Positions 45,839 through 58,700 are shown, counted from the first letter of the stretch. The stretch: 64,000 bases of DNA from Linanthus parryae (GCA_023055425.1 JALGPY010000003.1:55785891-55849890); one strand, 5' to 3'. Numbers and translations are program-made. The notes: a model not told the origin generated them from the letters alone.

Positions 45839-46246
45839 CAGTTCAGGATGAAGGAGAGTATCGATCATGTTAGTCACTTCATGGTTCTAGTTGTGTAGTA
45901 TTGGTTTTGCACAGGTGTCAGTAGTGTAGTTATAGTAGGTGTAGTTTTGAGGTCATACTGAAGGAAATTATCAGGAATAGCTAACTTTTATATAGTTGGA
46001 CACTTAGTCACTCTAAGAGAAGCTAACGGGAACATTCTGATTAATGGTCTACTTTCCTCTGAAGTGAAGCAAACTAACCTCGCCGCCATAAATCGATGCC
46101 CCATGTATATAGATTTTTGAAGTATGGAGAGTGATTCCGCCATAATCAATGCAAGGGATGAGGTTGCAGTTAGTCCCACATCAAAATAGTTGAGAAAAGA
46201 AGAAAGAGAAAGGAGTACATAAGGAAAGCATGGACGATTGAGTAAC

Positions 46247-46405
46247 ATACTTACCTGGACGAAGTCAATGAGTGATCAAGTAGGCTCATGGCCTAGGTTG
46301 GTGACCGCCATTGCACTCGGGCGGGGCACTAGCTTAAGATCTACCCAAGTGGTGGAGTCTACGTCATAATTTGTGGCAGAGGGGGCCTGCGTTCGCGCGG
46401 CCCCT
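46247..46405 (+). ncRNA. U1: U1 snRNA, unit 3
   Basis: It has the same variant as unit 2 (ACGAAGTC at bases 13-20) with intact 5' end, Sm site and 3' stem. USE 46173-46183; TATA-like box from about 46216. The identity with unit 2 points to very recent duplication or conversion. Confidence 0.94.
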
Positions 46406-46644
46406 ATCAACTTCAATTTAAAATTTTATCTTGGTTCTCTCTTGGTGGTAGTTATTAAGCTACGAATTTTGGGAACGTGTTCACTGATTTTGTCCGATCA
46501 CATATGAGGCTTCTGTATGGTGGGTAATATTCTGTGGCTGGTTTAGTTTAGCTAAGTTTAATTAAGTTTAGCAAGACAAGGACAGAGACGATAGATGTCT
46601 TTCGAGAAAACCAAAATAAATAAATTTGGACTAGGAGAGTAGTA

Positions 46645-46802
46645 GGGCTTTACCCTGGGTTAGAGGGAGCCCTTTCAGAAGTTATCGACGACCAAGGCAG
46701 AACGAAGGTCGAGGAGGGGTTTTGGAAATAGTTTTCAACCAGCAATTGACACGCCTCGGTTATAACCTCACTAGCTGCGTCATTGCCCCAAGCGCTAAGA
46801 CA
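46645..46802 (-). ncRNA. U4: U4 snRNA-like gene, unit 3
   Basis: Same as the unit 2 copy, including the degenerate Sm position and the missing 229-bp interval. No clear USE. Confidence 0.85.
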
Positions 46803-47096
46803 AAACTATCCAAACCTTCTTGTCTGGCAGGTTTAGGCTCTCATCCGTAGCGGGACTCTTTCTTTTGTACGCCTACTACTAATCAACTTTCGGGCTTCTT
46901 CCTCTGCAGTGCTGACCACCTGTAGAAAACTCAACTACCATCAACTCAGCAATATGGTCGCGTAAGCCATAAAACAATCCTCCTGTAGCAATCCTCCTGT
47001 AGTTGCATTTGCCACTGTAGTCATACACCGAGAACCACCATTGCTGCTACAAGGACAACACACAAAACACAGGAAAAAGTTTTTGAACTAATGACT

Positions 47097-47227
47097 GTAA
47101 GGACCAAACCCTTCAAGGGAAAGTCCTTCCAAAAATAGGCGTATGCCACTATTTGCAGCGAGCGCACGGTATTCTTTAGTAAAAGGCGAAAGAATAGTTC
47201 GCTTTGTGCTCACTGCGTGGCTGCGTG
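47097..47227 (-). ncRNA. U5: U5 snRNA, unit 3
   Basis: Intact loop 1, Sm site and 3' hairpin, as in unit 2. USE 47296-47306; TATA 47255-47260. Confidence 0.93.
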
Positions 47228-48755
47228 AGCAATCAAGTTGCAAGAGGAGCTCTTCTTATACTGCTATAGCAAAGGCATTTTCCTCGCGTCGTCGTCGGTG
47301 TGGGATTAGTGACTGCTGAGCATAAATCAAGTACTACTACTACACAGGTTTCAACATTGCAGTGAAAGAAGAGAATACAGTCCTCCAGTATACATATCAT
47401 GGTAGTAAAAGAATTCCTAACTAGATGTTACGAAACTGACGCAGCCAGCCAAGGGCTCGCTAATTCTTGATATTTCATGAGATTTCTGCAAGAAGGAATC
47501 TATAATAGTGTTGTTCATTGCCGCAGCCAGCCAAGGGCTCTTTTATTATTGATTTTTCATGTTAAAAGTTGTCTCCCTTTCAGTCTTTCAAACTGAGCCG
47601 TTTAGGAAAACGGCACGGAGATTTACATCCGTATGAAAAAAATTCATCACCAAAATTTACATGACATTTTCTTTTGACTTGATCAAACTTCACGTCACTT
47701 TTGGGGTTATTCATTTGCGAAAACAGTAAAAATGAAAAAGTGGGTGTTTAATTGGACCCAACTCCCAGCTTGGAACGGGCAGGCCAGATGAAGCAGGCCC
47801 ACTGAGCCTGTATGGCTAAGTCAACCCACTATCCACCCACAGTAATGCCCTCACTCGAGTTACAAGCCCACGTTACAAGGCTCGGCGTTGGTTAAGCACT
47901 AATCGTGCAATTATTAACAAGAATTAGTGTTGGTAAAGAGAGAGTGTGGTCCGTTGAGATGAGTAGTATCCCATAGATCTATTTTGGCTGAAGGAAGAAA
48001 CTATGGTCCCATTCTTGGGTTCTGGTATTATACACCCCAAGTCTAGAGACCACCCACCCAACTATGAATTTCACAGGCACTTTCACCTGGCCGTCGGAGC
48101 CGTGAGTTGCCAACTCCTGCAATCAGTGAAGCTGCCATTCTCTGCTGGAAAAAGTTGCTAAGAGTCGGTAACATTTTCATAGTAGTAGTACTTGTTTTGA
48201 TAAACGAAACATTTTTTTTTTTTTGACTTGCACACAGATCAAGAGCTAAATGATGAGAGCATCTTCTTCTATCTTGGAAGCTGAGATGACTAGCTAAATC
48301 AAATTATTCGGTGGAAGATGGTGATGATGATTCTATTCACTGGTCTTATTAGTGGTATCTCCTATATATGTGGACGTCACCATAGAGGTCTGGTGCAACT
48401 GCACGGGGTAGCCTTGAGCTGCCGCCAAGTAGAGGAGGATTTGGTGGCGCCACGAGAGTACCCCCCGTGGAGGGAGGGAGGGGACCAGTGAATTGGCCTT
48501 GGCTATTCTCTGCAATGTATATGCATGTGAATGTCTATTATGCCGTTTAGCAACAAATATTCTTGTGCTCAACAGTCTAGTCTTCTTCATGAAGACTTGC
48601 TCTTGGAAATGAACTCCTCCATGTAGGAGGGTTCTCTTCTGATCAAATGTATGAGCCACAACCCGACCCCGAGTATCAACATTAAACTAAACTCTTCCAA
48701 TCAAATGTAGGAGCCACAACCCGACACCGAGAATCAACATTAAACTAAGTATTGG
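47228..48755. other. spacer right of U5 (unit 3)
   Basis: It starts with the U5 promoter. About 158 bp present in units 1 and 2 is missing near 47757. From about 47540 onward it matches unit 4 better than unit 2, including the GGTGGCGCC variant and an extra copy of about 60 bp (ATGTAGGAGCCACAACCCGACA...) near 48690. Confidence 0.7.
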
Positions 48756-48795
48756 GTGGAGTGCGCCTGGCCCTTGCAGTAGTGCAACACATGGG
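48756..48795 (-). pseudogene. 3' remnant of the unit 3 U2 snRNA gene
   Basis: Only the last about 40 bases of U2 remain (complement of GTGCGCCTGGCCCTTGCAG...CACATGGG), with one change in GGTGGAGTG. It is followed by short fragments copied from nearby (AAGTATTGGGTGGGG and GAGCCGTGAGTTGCCAACTC) and then by LTR sequence. The rest of the gene and its promoter are gone. Confidence 0.9.
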
Positions 48796-48829
48796 AAAGT
48801 ATTGGGTGGGGTGAGCCGTGAGTTGCCAA

Positions 48830-50324
48830 CTCGATTTGGAAAAGTAATTTTGGTATTAAAATAGCATGCGGGTTGTTCGTTAAAAATTAAATAAGAAATA
48901 TTTTTAGTTAAACTTTGAATAAATATTGTTAAATAAACTGGATGCTTAATACTTGCAAATTTGATATTTTGCTAGATTTTAAATATTGTTTTGTTGTGAT
49001 TAGTATTTAGGGAAAATTTATCTTTAAATTAAATAGTTTTGAATATTGTAGAAATACTAATATGTCTTTTTTTTCATAAGATAAACTAGTTTTGTTTTCG
49101 CTACTTTATCAAGTATTTTATAAAATAATTTCTCTAATTAGTTAGGCACTTTTAGTCAATAATAATAATAATAATAGTTGTCTAAATATAAAAACGTGGT
49201 TTTATCATCTATACTAGAAGATTTTAACAAAATAAAACGTTAGGGAAAATAAATAACTAGAGGGGTTGGGTAGTAATGAAAGAGAATACTTAAGACGTGT
49301 AGTATTTTGTTGGATTATTTGTTAACGTAAAAGTTACGGGTTGTAGGTGACGGTTTGTAGGCCGAGACATTTCTAGAACGTGCTAGTGCTACGGAAGTAA
49401 GGTAAGTAACATGCCAAGCGTTGAGCCTAGCTTCCTTCGTGTCTTAATATGACTTTATTTCTTGTCTCAAAATGCATTTTTATTTGACTATTCATTTACT
49501 TGTTTTATTTGAAGTTTCCTTTTATTTCAAAGAAGTTATTTATTTGAACTTGTCACACGATTAATAATAATACGTAATTAACGTAAAGTGGAAAGAGTTG
49601 TGCGGGAGAAGCAATTTATTATTGTCGTGTTGACTTCAGTCACTCGACCAGAGATCAGATTTTATTTTAACCCGGTCGCAACCTGCCGGGTCGCTCCATG
49701 TACTCACCTCTCTGGCCGCAAGAAGTCTTAGGGGGCTTCCGGCAGTTAAGGTCATGGTTGCTAGTGATAGATTAGTAGTTCCTTCCCCGTATCAACAAGG
49801 CTAATAATACAGTTTTGGCATGAGCTTTGAAAGAAAATAAGAAGAGATTGAGGAAGATAATACCTGTTTGGAAGAGATAATAAGACAAGAAGAAAATTTT
49901 ATAAAAGGGTCCCTACTTTACTTATGAAGTTCTTTCTTTACAAGTTTTATTCCTCCTGTTTTATTATTGCAAAAAGTAAAGCTTCATCTTCTGTTTTACA
50001 TGTTTGGGTGTTATTTACTCAGCATTTCACAGCTGACTTTAGAAACTGCGGTTCTGTTTTCCTTCCCACCGCAGGCTTAGATGTAGAAGGCTATGGCGCA
50101 GCTGGGTACGGGACTCACGTGTAGTTTTAGTTGGCAAGCATGATGATGTATAGCTTTTGAAATCACTTTTGTAATGTTTAGTGACTTTCATGACGCTTAA
50201 TGTTGTTTAATAAATAAATAATGTTGGAGTGTTATGTTTTGATTCCCGCCGTCACTTTTAGCATCGGCCCCTCCCGGGCTTTCCGGTCCGGAACGGAAGG
50301 CTTGGGAAACCGCTGGCTGTTGCA
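48830..50324 (+). repeat. gypsy 5' LTR, first ~1.5 kb missing
   Basis: It aligns with 57271-58762 of the 3' LTR from CTCG[A/T]TTTGG onward and ends CTGTTGCA. About 1524 bases, including the normal TGTAATACC start and the U3 region, are absent. Without U3 this LTR may no longer promote full-length transcription. The 66-codon frame inside is not a gene. Confidence 0.92.
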
Positions 50325-50326
50325 GG

Positions 50327-50338
50327 TGGTATCAGAGC
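50327..50338 (+). other. gypsy primer binding site (initiator tRNA-Met)
   Basis: TGGTATCAGAGC lies two bases after the LTR end (CA/GG/TGGTATCAGAGC). Confidence 0.95.
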
Positions 50339-50772
50339 AGGCAGTCCATAAAAAGGGAATTTAAAACCTGTAGGGCAACTAAAATTGGACATAGGGCAAA
50401 ATAATTAAAATTGGATAAGCCGTTGGGGTTACGGGTAGTCTAGGTCTTGATTTCTCCCACCCACCCGCATCCTGATTTTCAGCTTTATGGGTTCTGAGTT
50501 ATTTGAAACGCATATCTTTGCTGATTTTTGTGAGAAAGAGATAGAATCTAACTTGCAAAAGATGTTCTTTCTCGATTAGCTGAGTTATGTAGATATGAGC
50601 CTTATGTGCTTTTATTGCAAAGTTGTTATTTCATGCATGTTAGTTCATGTAATAATAGTAGATATTAACTGAAATATGATTATTTAAGTTCCCGCGACCT
50701 TAACCAAGGATACCATAGGATGTGACTAATAGACCGTTCCATTACCACTATAGGAAAGTTTGACCAGGATAG
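50339..50772 (+). other. gypsy untranslated leader
   Basis: About 430 bases between the primer site and the gag ATG without an open frame; the packaging signal would be expected here, but no specific motif is claimed. Confidence 0.5.
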
Positions 50773-51660
50773 ATGGCTGATAACATCCCTATGGAGCAAT
50801 TCCTCGCTCAAATGGCTCAGATGATGAATAACGGAGGACAGGCAGGAAATAACTGGGCCAAGAAAGTAGCTGAAATGAAACCCATGGAGTTTACTGGGAA
50901 AGAGGATCCTGTCGAGTTAGAAGACTGGATCATGGAAATGGATAAGATTCTCGAGGTGATAGAATGTCCTGATGACCGGAAGGTGAACTGCGCGGTCTTC
51001 TACTTGAAAAGTGAAGCGAACCTCTGGTGGAGAAATGTACGAGAAACTCTTCTAGCCGAACCCATCTTCAACTTGGAAGCTCTTCAAACCGCCCTCAGAG
51101 CTCGTTTCTACCCTCATCACGTGAAGAGGAGCAAGGAACAAGAATTCCAGAACCTGCGGCAGGGAAATGACTCAGTGACAGAGTATTTCCGGAAATTTAC
51201 TGAGCTGACACGATTCGTAGGCAACATGGTGCCAGATGAAGACTCCAAAGTTTCCCGATTCATCGGTGGATTGCACGAAAGGCTGCAAGAGTCTCTGCTG
51301 AGCAGGACCTACTCTTCGCTTCATGAAGCCTACGACAGAGCTGCTGACATATCTCGGTTTCGTGTCACACAGGAGGAGAATCGCAAGAAACGCAAGCTTG
51401 AGGAGGTAGGAGGAAGCAACAACAACTTTGCCAAGGGCAATCAGAGGTTCAAGACTAATAATGGAGGAGGTAACCAGGGGCAGTATCGTGGCAATCAGCA
51501 GAATGCTGTAACTCAGAAGAATCGTCGCTATTTCTGCAAATGGTGCCCACGAAACCACCCAGGAGCAGACTGTGAGGGAAACCGGTCACTTGCAACAACT
51601 GTGGCAGGCGAGGACATCGAGCTTATGAATGCCGATCTCAACCAGCCGGGAACCAGCTGA
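50773..51660 (+). CDS. gag: gypsy Gag
   Basis: The 295-codon frame starts [11 protein letters not shown]. It has the retrotransposon Gag capsid signature ([39 protein letters not shown]) and a first zinc knuckle, [13 protein letters not shown]. It then runs out of frame: the second knuckle [14 protein letters not shown] is encoded in the -1 frame that continues into pol. The switch is at 51576-51582 (G GGA AAC). The frame's last about 28 codons after that point are probably not native. Whether this is a one-base loss or a programmed slip is discussed in the findings. Confidence 0.9.
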   Translation: MADNIPMEQFLAQMAQMMNNGGQAGNNWAKKVAEMKPMEFTGKEDPVELEDWIMEMDKILEVIECPDDRKVNCAVFYLKSEANLWWRNVRETLLAEPIFNLEALQTALRARFYPHHVKRSKEQEFQNLRQGNDSVTEYFRKFTELTRFVGNMVPDEDSKVSRFIGGLHERLQESLLSRTYSSLHEAYDRAADISRFRVTQEENRKKRKLEEVGGSNNNFAKGNQRFKTNNGGGNQGQYRGNQQNAVTQKNRRYFCKWCPRNHPGADCEGNRSLATTVAGEDIELMNADLNQPGTS

Positions 51661-54600
51661 TGATCCAAGGAGGCAACTTTGGAAGGCCACAGCAGAACAA
51701 CTACCAGGGCAACCGTCAGCAGAACGGGAACAATTTTGCCCGCAACCAGCAGTTCGGGAACCAGCAGAATGGAAACCGCAACCAGAACAATGGAGGCAAT
51801 GGATATGTCAGGCAGCAAAACTACAACCCAGGCAATGCAGGCCAGAACGAAGGCCAACCCAGGATCGGAAACAACAATGTTGGATACGGGAGCAACCACA
51901 ATGGAGCTGGAGCAGGAGGAGCAGGAGCTCAGAATGCAAACGTGGGACGAATTGCTATGCTGACTAAGACAGAGGCAGAAGCTGCACATGGAGTTGTCAC
52001 GGGTACTTTCTCTATTCATGAGCAACCTGCTTTCGTGCTATTTGATTCTGGTGCATCCTATTCCTTTATATCATCCTCGTTTGCTGAGAAATTGGGTTTG
52101 CTTAGCTCATCTAGTATATCTATCCCAGTAGCAACCCCTAATGGCCAGATAACTGTCTGTGATACCATATTCGAAGGGGTAGAACTCAAAATCCTAACCT
52201 GCACCTTACCTGCCAACTTAATAAAATTTAACCTAGGAGGCATAGATGTGATCCTAGGGATGGACTGGCTTGTGAAGTATAGGGCAGTTATTGACTGCTA
52301 TGATCAGAAGGTTCGGTTAAAGGGACCTAAAGGAGAGAAGATCACCTATCGTGGTATCACCACTGAACCTCGAATCAGACTAGTGTCTGCTTTGACTATA
52401 ATCAACCAGATGAAGAAGGGGAACTTTGCCTACTTGTGTTATGTCCAAGACGTAACCAAGAAGGAAAATGTGGTGGATAAGAAACCTGTCGTGAGGGAAT
52501 TTCCTGATGTATTCCCTGACGAGATTCCCAGAATGCCACCTCAACGAGAAGTGGAATTTACTATAGACTTGGCACCTGGAACTGCACCCATCTCCAAGGC
52601 GCCGTACCGGATGGCACCTGTGGAACTGAAGGAGCTGAAGGAGAAGATACAAGAACTTCTACAGAAGGGGTACATACGACCAAGTGTGTCACCCTGGGGA
52701 GCACCAGTGTTGTTCGTCAGGAAGAAGGACGGGAGCCTACGATTATGCATCGATTACCGGGAGCTAAACAGCGTCACTATCAAGAACAAGTATCCACTAC
52801 CCCGGATTGAAGATCTATTCGATCAGCTGCAAGGAGCCAGTGTCTTCTCCAAGATCGACCTGAGATCTGGTTATCATCAACTCCGCGTAGCCGAGAAACA
52901 TATTCCAAAGACCGCTTTTAGCACAAGGTACGGTCACTACGAGTTCACGGTTATGTCGTTCGGTTTGACCAACGCTCCTGCCGTGTTCATGGACTTGATG
53001 AACCGAGTAATGAAGCCGTTTTTAGACCGGTTCGTGGTTGTCTTCATCGATGACATCCTGGTGTACTCGAAGAACGAAGAGGATCACGAGGAGCACCTCC
53101 GAGAAGTATTGCAGACCTTGAGGCAAGAGCAGCTGTACGCTAAGCTTTCGAAATGTGATTTCTGGTTGGATCGTGTGCCGTTTCTAGGCCACATCATCTC
53201 CAAGGAAGGGGTATCCGTTGACCCAGCAAAGGTCTCAGCGGTTAAGGATTGGCCTACACCGAAGAACGTATCCGAAATTCGAAGCTTCCTAGGCTTAGCC
53301 GGTTACTACAGGCGGTTCGTGAAGGATTTTTCGAAGATTGCCAGGCCACTGACTACGTTGACGAAGAAGGCGGTGAAGTATCACTGGGACGACAGCTGTG
53401 AAGAGGCGTTCCAGACTCTAAAGGAGAAGCTCACTACAGCACCAGTGTTGGCGTTGCCAAACGACTATGGAGAGTTCGAGGTATACAGCGATGCGTCAAA
53501 GAAAGGACTTGGATGTGTGCTGATGCAAGACCGAAGGGTGATTTCCTACGCTTCAAGGCAGCTGAAGCCACACGAGGAGAACTATGCTACACATGATCTG
53601 GAGTTAGCAGCAGTAGTCTTCGCGCTGAAGATATGGAGGCATCATCTCGACGGGGCAGTTTGCAAGCTCTACACAGATCATCGCAGCCTAAAGTATATCT
53701 TCACGCAGAAGGAGCTAAACAACAGACAACGAAGATGGCTGGAGATTATCAAGGACTACGATCTACACATCCAGTACCACGAAGGGAAGGCTAATGTAGT
53801 CGCTGACGCGCTAAGTCGTAAATCGAGCCATGCAGTGAACGCTGTGGTAGTCTTGTCAGACTGGTTATGTCACGAGTTGCGGAAGCTCAACATCGAAGTG
53901 GTGGAACAAGGAACGGTGCAAAAGCTGCTCGGGAGCATGACAGCCATACCAGACTTATTCGAAGAAATACGAAGAAATCAAGCAGTAGACGTGAAGCTTG
54001 AGAGGATCAAGAAGAAGATTGCAGCAGGAGAGGCCAAGGAGTTCCAGATTCACGAAGACGGGAGCATTCTCTACAAAGTAAGATGGTGCGTGCCACAGAA
54101 GTGTTCAGAGTTTAAGGAGAAGCTGATGCAGGAGGCACACAACACCCCATATTCAGTTCACCCTGGAGGCGATAAGCTTTACAAGGATCTGAAGAAGATG
54201 TTCTGGTGGCCAAATATGAAGAAGGAAGTAGCTGAGTTCGTGGCTAGATGCCTAACATGCCAGAGAGTGAAGTTCGAGCACAAAAGAATGGGATGTCTAC
54301 TCCAACCGTTGGATGTTCCAGTCTGGAAGTGGGACTCCATATCAATGGACTTCGTCACAGCTCTACCTACATCGAAGAATGGACTCAACCAGATATGGGT
54401 AGTCGTAGACAGACTAACCAAGACGGCGAGATTCATCCCAATGAAGGACACGTGGAACATGGAGCAAAGGGCAGATGCATACGTCAGAAACATCGTGAGA
54501 TATCATGGGGTTCCGAGTTCGATAATCTCGGACAAAGACCCTAACTTTCTCTCTCATTTCTGGAGAGCGCTCCAAGAAGCACTGGGAACTCAACTGAAAT

Positions 54601-55445
54601 TCAGTACGGCCTTCCACCCAGCCACAGACGGACAGACGGAGAGAACTATACAGACGTTGGAAGATATGTTAAGAGCCTGCGTTATGGACTTCCAAGGCTC
54701 ATGGGTCGATAAGCTGCCGTTAATAGAGTTCTTCTACAACAATAGTTACCACGCTAGCATCGGGATGGCACCGTACGAAGCCGTCTATGGAAGAAAGTGT
54801 CGATCTCCACTATGTTGGAGTGACATCAGCGAAACGGTGATCATTGGCCCACAAATGATTGAAGACATGACGAACCAAGTTCGACTCATACAGCAGAGGA
54901 TGAAAGCAGCTCAAGACAGGCAGAAGTCATACGCAGATCAGAAGAGAAGACCACTGGAGTTTCAAGTAGGAGAGAAAGCTTTCTTGCGAGTCTCACCTAC
55001 TAAGGGAGTAACCAGGTTTAACTTGAAAGGGAAGTTAAGCCCTAAATTCATTGGTCCATACGATGTTATTGAAAAGATAGGAGAAGTTGCGTATCAACTG
55101 GACCTACCATCGAATCTAGGGCGAGTACACAATGTCTTCCACGTATCCCAGCTGGAGAAGTATATACCAGACCCGTCTCATATCTTGGACCCAGAACCAG
55201 TGGATTTTGATCCATCACTGACCTACGAGGAGCAACCTATCAAGATATTGGATACAAAGACAAGGGATACGAGAACCAAGAGTGTCAAACTGGTCAAAGT
55301 TCTCTGGACCAACCATCAAACAGAAGAAGCAACTTGGGAAGCTGAAGAAGAGATGAGAAAGAAGTACCCACACCTATTTATTGAGGTACGTGGAGTTCCG
55401 GGGACGTCACTCTCTAAGGGGGAGAGGATGCAACCCTTTGTTTAA
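51583..55445 (+). CDS. pol: gypsy Pol polyprotein with chromodomain
   Basis: The frame is open from the end of gag to 55445 (an internal Met at 51660 gives 1261 residues). Order: second zinc knuckle, a long Asn/Gln/Gly-rich linker, protease ([10 protein letters not shown], about 52045), reverse transcriptase ([30 protein letters not shown]), RNase H ([28 protein letters not shown]), integrase with HHCC finger (CLTCQR) and catalytic acids in [16 protein letters not shown] and GQTERTIQ, then the C-terminal chromodomain ([16 protein letters not shown], about 55300). The RT box reads FIDD, normal for gypsy. No stop or frameshift was seen, so the enzymes may be functional. Confidence 0.95.
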
Positions 55446-55746
55446 TACTATTATGCCCTAGTCTGCTATTTTAGTACCTTTGAGATTTAAATTGACCTTG
55501 AGACTTAGAACCCAAATGAGACTATGACCACCTAATTAGATAGACGTGACTACGACCTTATTTGACTTCACTTGTTGCATTGCGTATGTCGTAAAATGAT
55601 TACTTGCTATTATTTGTTATGTGAAGTTACTTGCCATCCATGTGATATAAATTCTGTTAGACAGTTACTTGTTAGATGATTTGAATATTAGGATTAGCCG
55701 GTTGATTTTAACTTCGAGGACGAAGCTGTGTTTAAGGGGGGAAGGA
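55446..55746 (+). other. gypsy 3' untranslated region and polypurine tract
   Basis: A short noncoding stretch ends in AAGGGGGGAAGGA (about 55733-55745), the polypurine tract directly before the 3' LTR. Confidence 0.8.
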
Positions 55747-58700
55747 TGTAATACCCCGTTTATCTAGCAGGGGTAAAACAGTCATTTTACGAAGCATAAT
55801 AATAATTTATTAGCAAAATAATATTTTTAATAAATCTTTGAGTTTAATTTGTAAGAAGAATATTAGAGTAATAGTTAATAATTAATTCGTAGTTGTTTTG
55901 CAAATTTTAGTTAGTTTTAATTTATAGCGCGTGTCCAACTACCGCGATAATTGCTAGACTTGCCACACCCAATCACCCAACCACATAAATACACCACCCA
56001 CACCCAATTATTACCAACAAATATTAGTTAAATTGGAAACTTTTGTTCCCAGCAAGCTACTCATCTTCTTCTCCAATACGTTTCTTCACCATCATCACCA
56101 CCACCTTCAGGAAGCTACTAGCACCGCCTATGTCACATCACTTGTGCTTGGAGCCCAAGTAATCTCAACTATATAAGCAGCTGATCAGTCCCTCCTCCCA
56201 CCAGCAGCCACTCACAACAACCACCACCTCCCTCATCATCATCGTCATCTTCAACACCACCATCACCACTTACAGCTCCCTCCTCCCACTCTGTCCAGCC
56301 ACCATCTTCTCCACCCCTGTTGCTCTCTGACCTCAGAAATCACCAGCAGCAGAGCCCAGCCGTGGTGGCAGCAGCCAACCACCACCACCGTCGCCATAGC
56401 CACCGGCGAGAAAACCCAGTGAAGGAACACCCACTGCCTCCACCCTCATCACTCTCTTTCTCTCCCTCCCTCTCTGTTCTCAGGTCTCAGCAGAATAGAG
56501 TAGCGGCAGTAGCAGCAGCTACCGCAGCCACCGTTGCCACCGTCGGGCAACCACCAAAGAAAACCCACTTCTCTCTCTCTCATCCCCGCTGCCTTGCCCG
56601 AGCTCCCTGACCGATTGTGGGCTCATCCCCGACCTGAGCAGATCCCAAGGAAGCAGCAGCAGCAGCAGAAGCCACTGCAACCACCGGCGACCTCCATTGT
56701 TGCCGGCCAAGCTCCGGCCAAATTCCGGCGAGTGCTTCGTAGCAGCACCCAGTCCACTTTTCCGCTTCCAGTAGAGTCCTAGGAGGCCGACCAGCTCACT
56801 AGGAGCCTCAAACCAGGCTGTGGAAGCCATTAAAGCCGGCGACGAAGGTCCAACTCCGGCGACCCCGACGCCAAGCTTCGACCCGACCCATTTCTTAGCG
56901 ATTTCCGGCCATTTTTGGCCTAGGTACGTCCTATACCTTCTGATTAGTTGTTATATGTTGCTAAAATTGAAGTTTGATAGCTTGAATCAAAGTAGGATTG
57001 AAGAAATTAAAGTTGTTGAAGAAGGGGGGTAAAAGTGTAGTTTATGCAAACTGTTAAAACATGGCTTAGGGGTGCTGTTTGTAATTTCAGAAACTGTATG
57101 GGCTGTTAGTATACTATATTAATCTTGTTTTGATGGCTAGTTGAGGAATTTGTAGACTTTTAATACGATTGGGGGTTTATGTGTATTTAACTTAAACTTG
57201 TCACTTTTCGCTAAAAATAAAAAATATATTTCGGAATAAAAAATAATTTTTAAAAATACTATTTTTCATCCTCGTTTTGGAAAAGTAATTTTGGTATTAA
57301 AATAGCATGCGGGTTGTTCGTTAAAAATTAAATAAGAAATATTTTTAGTTAAACTTTGAATAAATATTGTTAAATAAATTGGATGCTTAATAATTGCAAA
57401 TTTGATATTTTGATAGATTTTAAATATTGTTTTGTTGTGATTAGTATTTAGGGAAAATTTATCTTTAAATTAAATAGTTTTGAATATTGTAGAAATACTA
57501 ATATGTCTTTTTTTTCATAAGATAAACTAGTTTTGTTTTCGCTACTTTATCAAGTATTTTATAAAATAATTTCTCTAATTAGTTAGGCACTTTTAGTCAA
57601 TAATAATAATAATAGTTGTCTAAATATAAAAACGTGGTTTTATCATCTATACTAGAAGATTTTAACAAAATAAAACGTTAGGGAAAATAAATAACTAGAG
57701 GGGTTGGGTAGTAATGAAAGAGAATACTTAAGACGTGTAGTATTTTGTTGGATTATTTGTTAACGTAAAAGTTACGGGTTGTAGGTGACGGTTTGTAGGC
57801 CGAGACATTTCTAGAACGTGCTAGTGCTACGGAAGTAAGGTAAGTAACATGCCAAGCGTTGAGCCTAGCTTCCTTCGTGTCTTAATATGACTTTATTTCT
57901 TGTCTCAAAATGCATTTTTATTTGACTATTCATTTACTTGTTTTATTTGAAGTTCCCTTTTATTTCAAAGAAGTTATTTATTTGAACTTGTCACACGATT
58001 AATAATAATACGTAATTAACGTAAAGTGGAAAGAGTTGTGCGGGAGAAGCAATTTATTATTGTCGTGTTGACTTCAGTCACTCGACCAGAGATCAGATTT
58101 TATTTTAACCCGGTCGCAACCTGCCGGGTCGCTCCATGTACTCACCTCTCTGGCCGCAAGAAGTCTTAGGGGGCTTCCGGCTGTTAAGGTCATGGTTGCT
58201 AGTGATAGATTAGTAGTTCCTTCCCCGTATCAACAAGGCTAATAATACAGTTTTGGCATGAGCTTTGAAAGAAAATAAGAAGAGATTGAGGAAGATAATA
58301 CCTGTTTGGAAGAGATAATAAGACAAGAAGAAAATTTTATAAAAGGGTCCCTACTTTACTTATGAAGTTCTTTCTTTACAAGTTTTATTCCTCCTGTTTT
58401 ATTATTGCAAAAAGTAAAGCTTCATCTTCTGTTTTACATGTTTGGGTGTTGTTTACTCAGCATTTCACAGCTGACTTTAGAAACTGCGGTTCTGTTTTCC
58501 TTCCCACCGCAGGCTTAGATGCAGAAGGCTATGGCGCAGCTGGGTACGGGACTCACGTGTAGTTTTAGTTGGCAAGCATGATGATGTATAGCTTTTGAAA
58601 TCACTTATGTAATGTTTAGTGACTTTCATGACGCTTAATGTTGTTTAATAAATAAATAATGTTGGAGTGTTATGTTTTGATTCCCGCCGTCACTTTTAGC

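Noticed and set aside
49924..50124. 66-codon frame present in both gypsy LTRs
   Set aside because: It is duplicated only because it lies in the LTR, and it lacks homology or domain features.
56320..56610. 96-codon Pro/His-rich frame in the gypsy 3' LTR
   Set aside because: It lies on a low-complexity CCACCA-rich LTR tract and lacks any domain.
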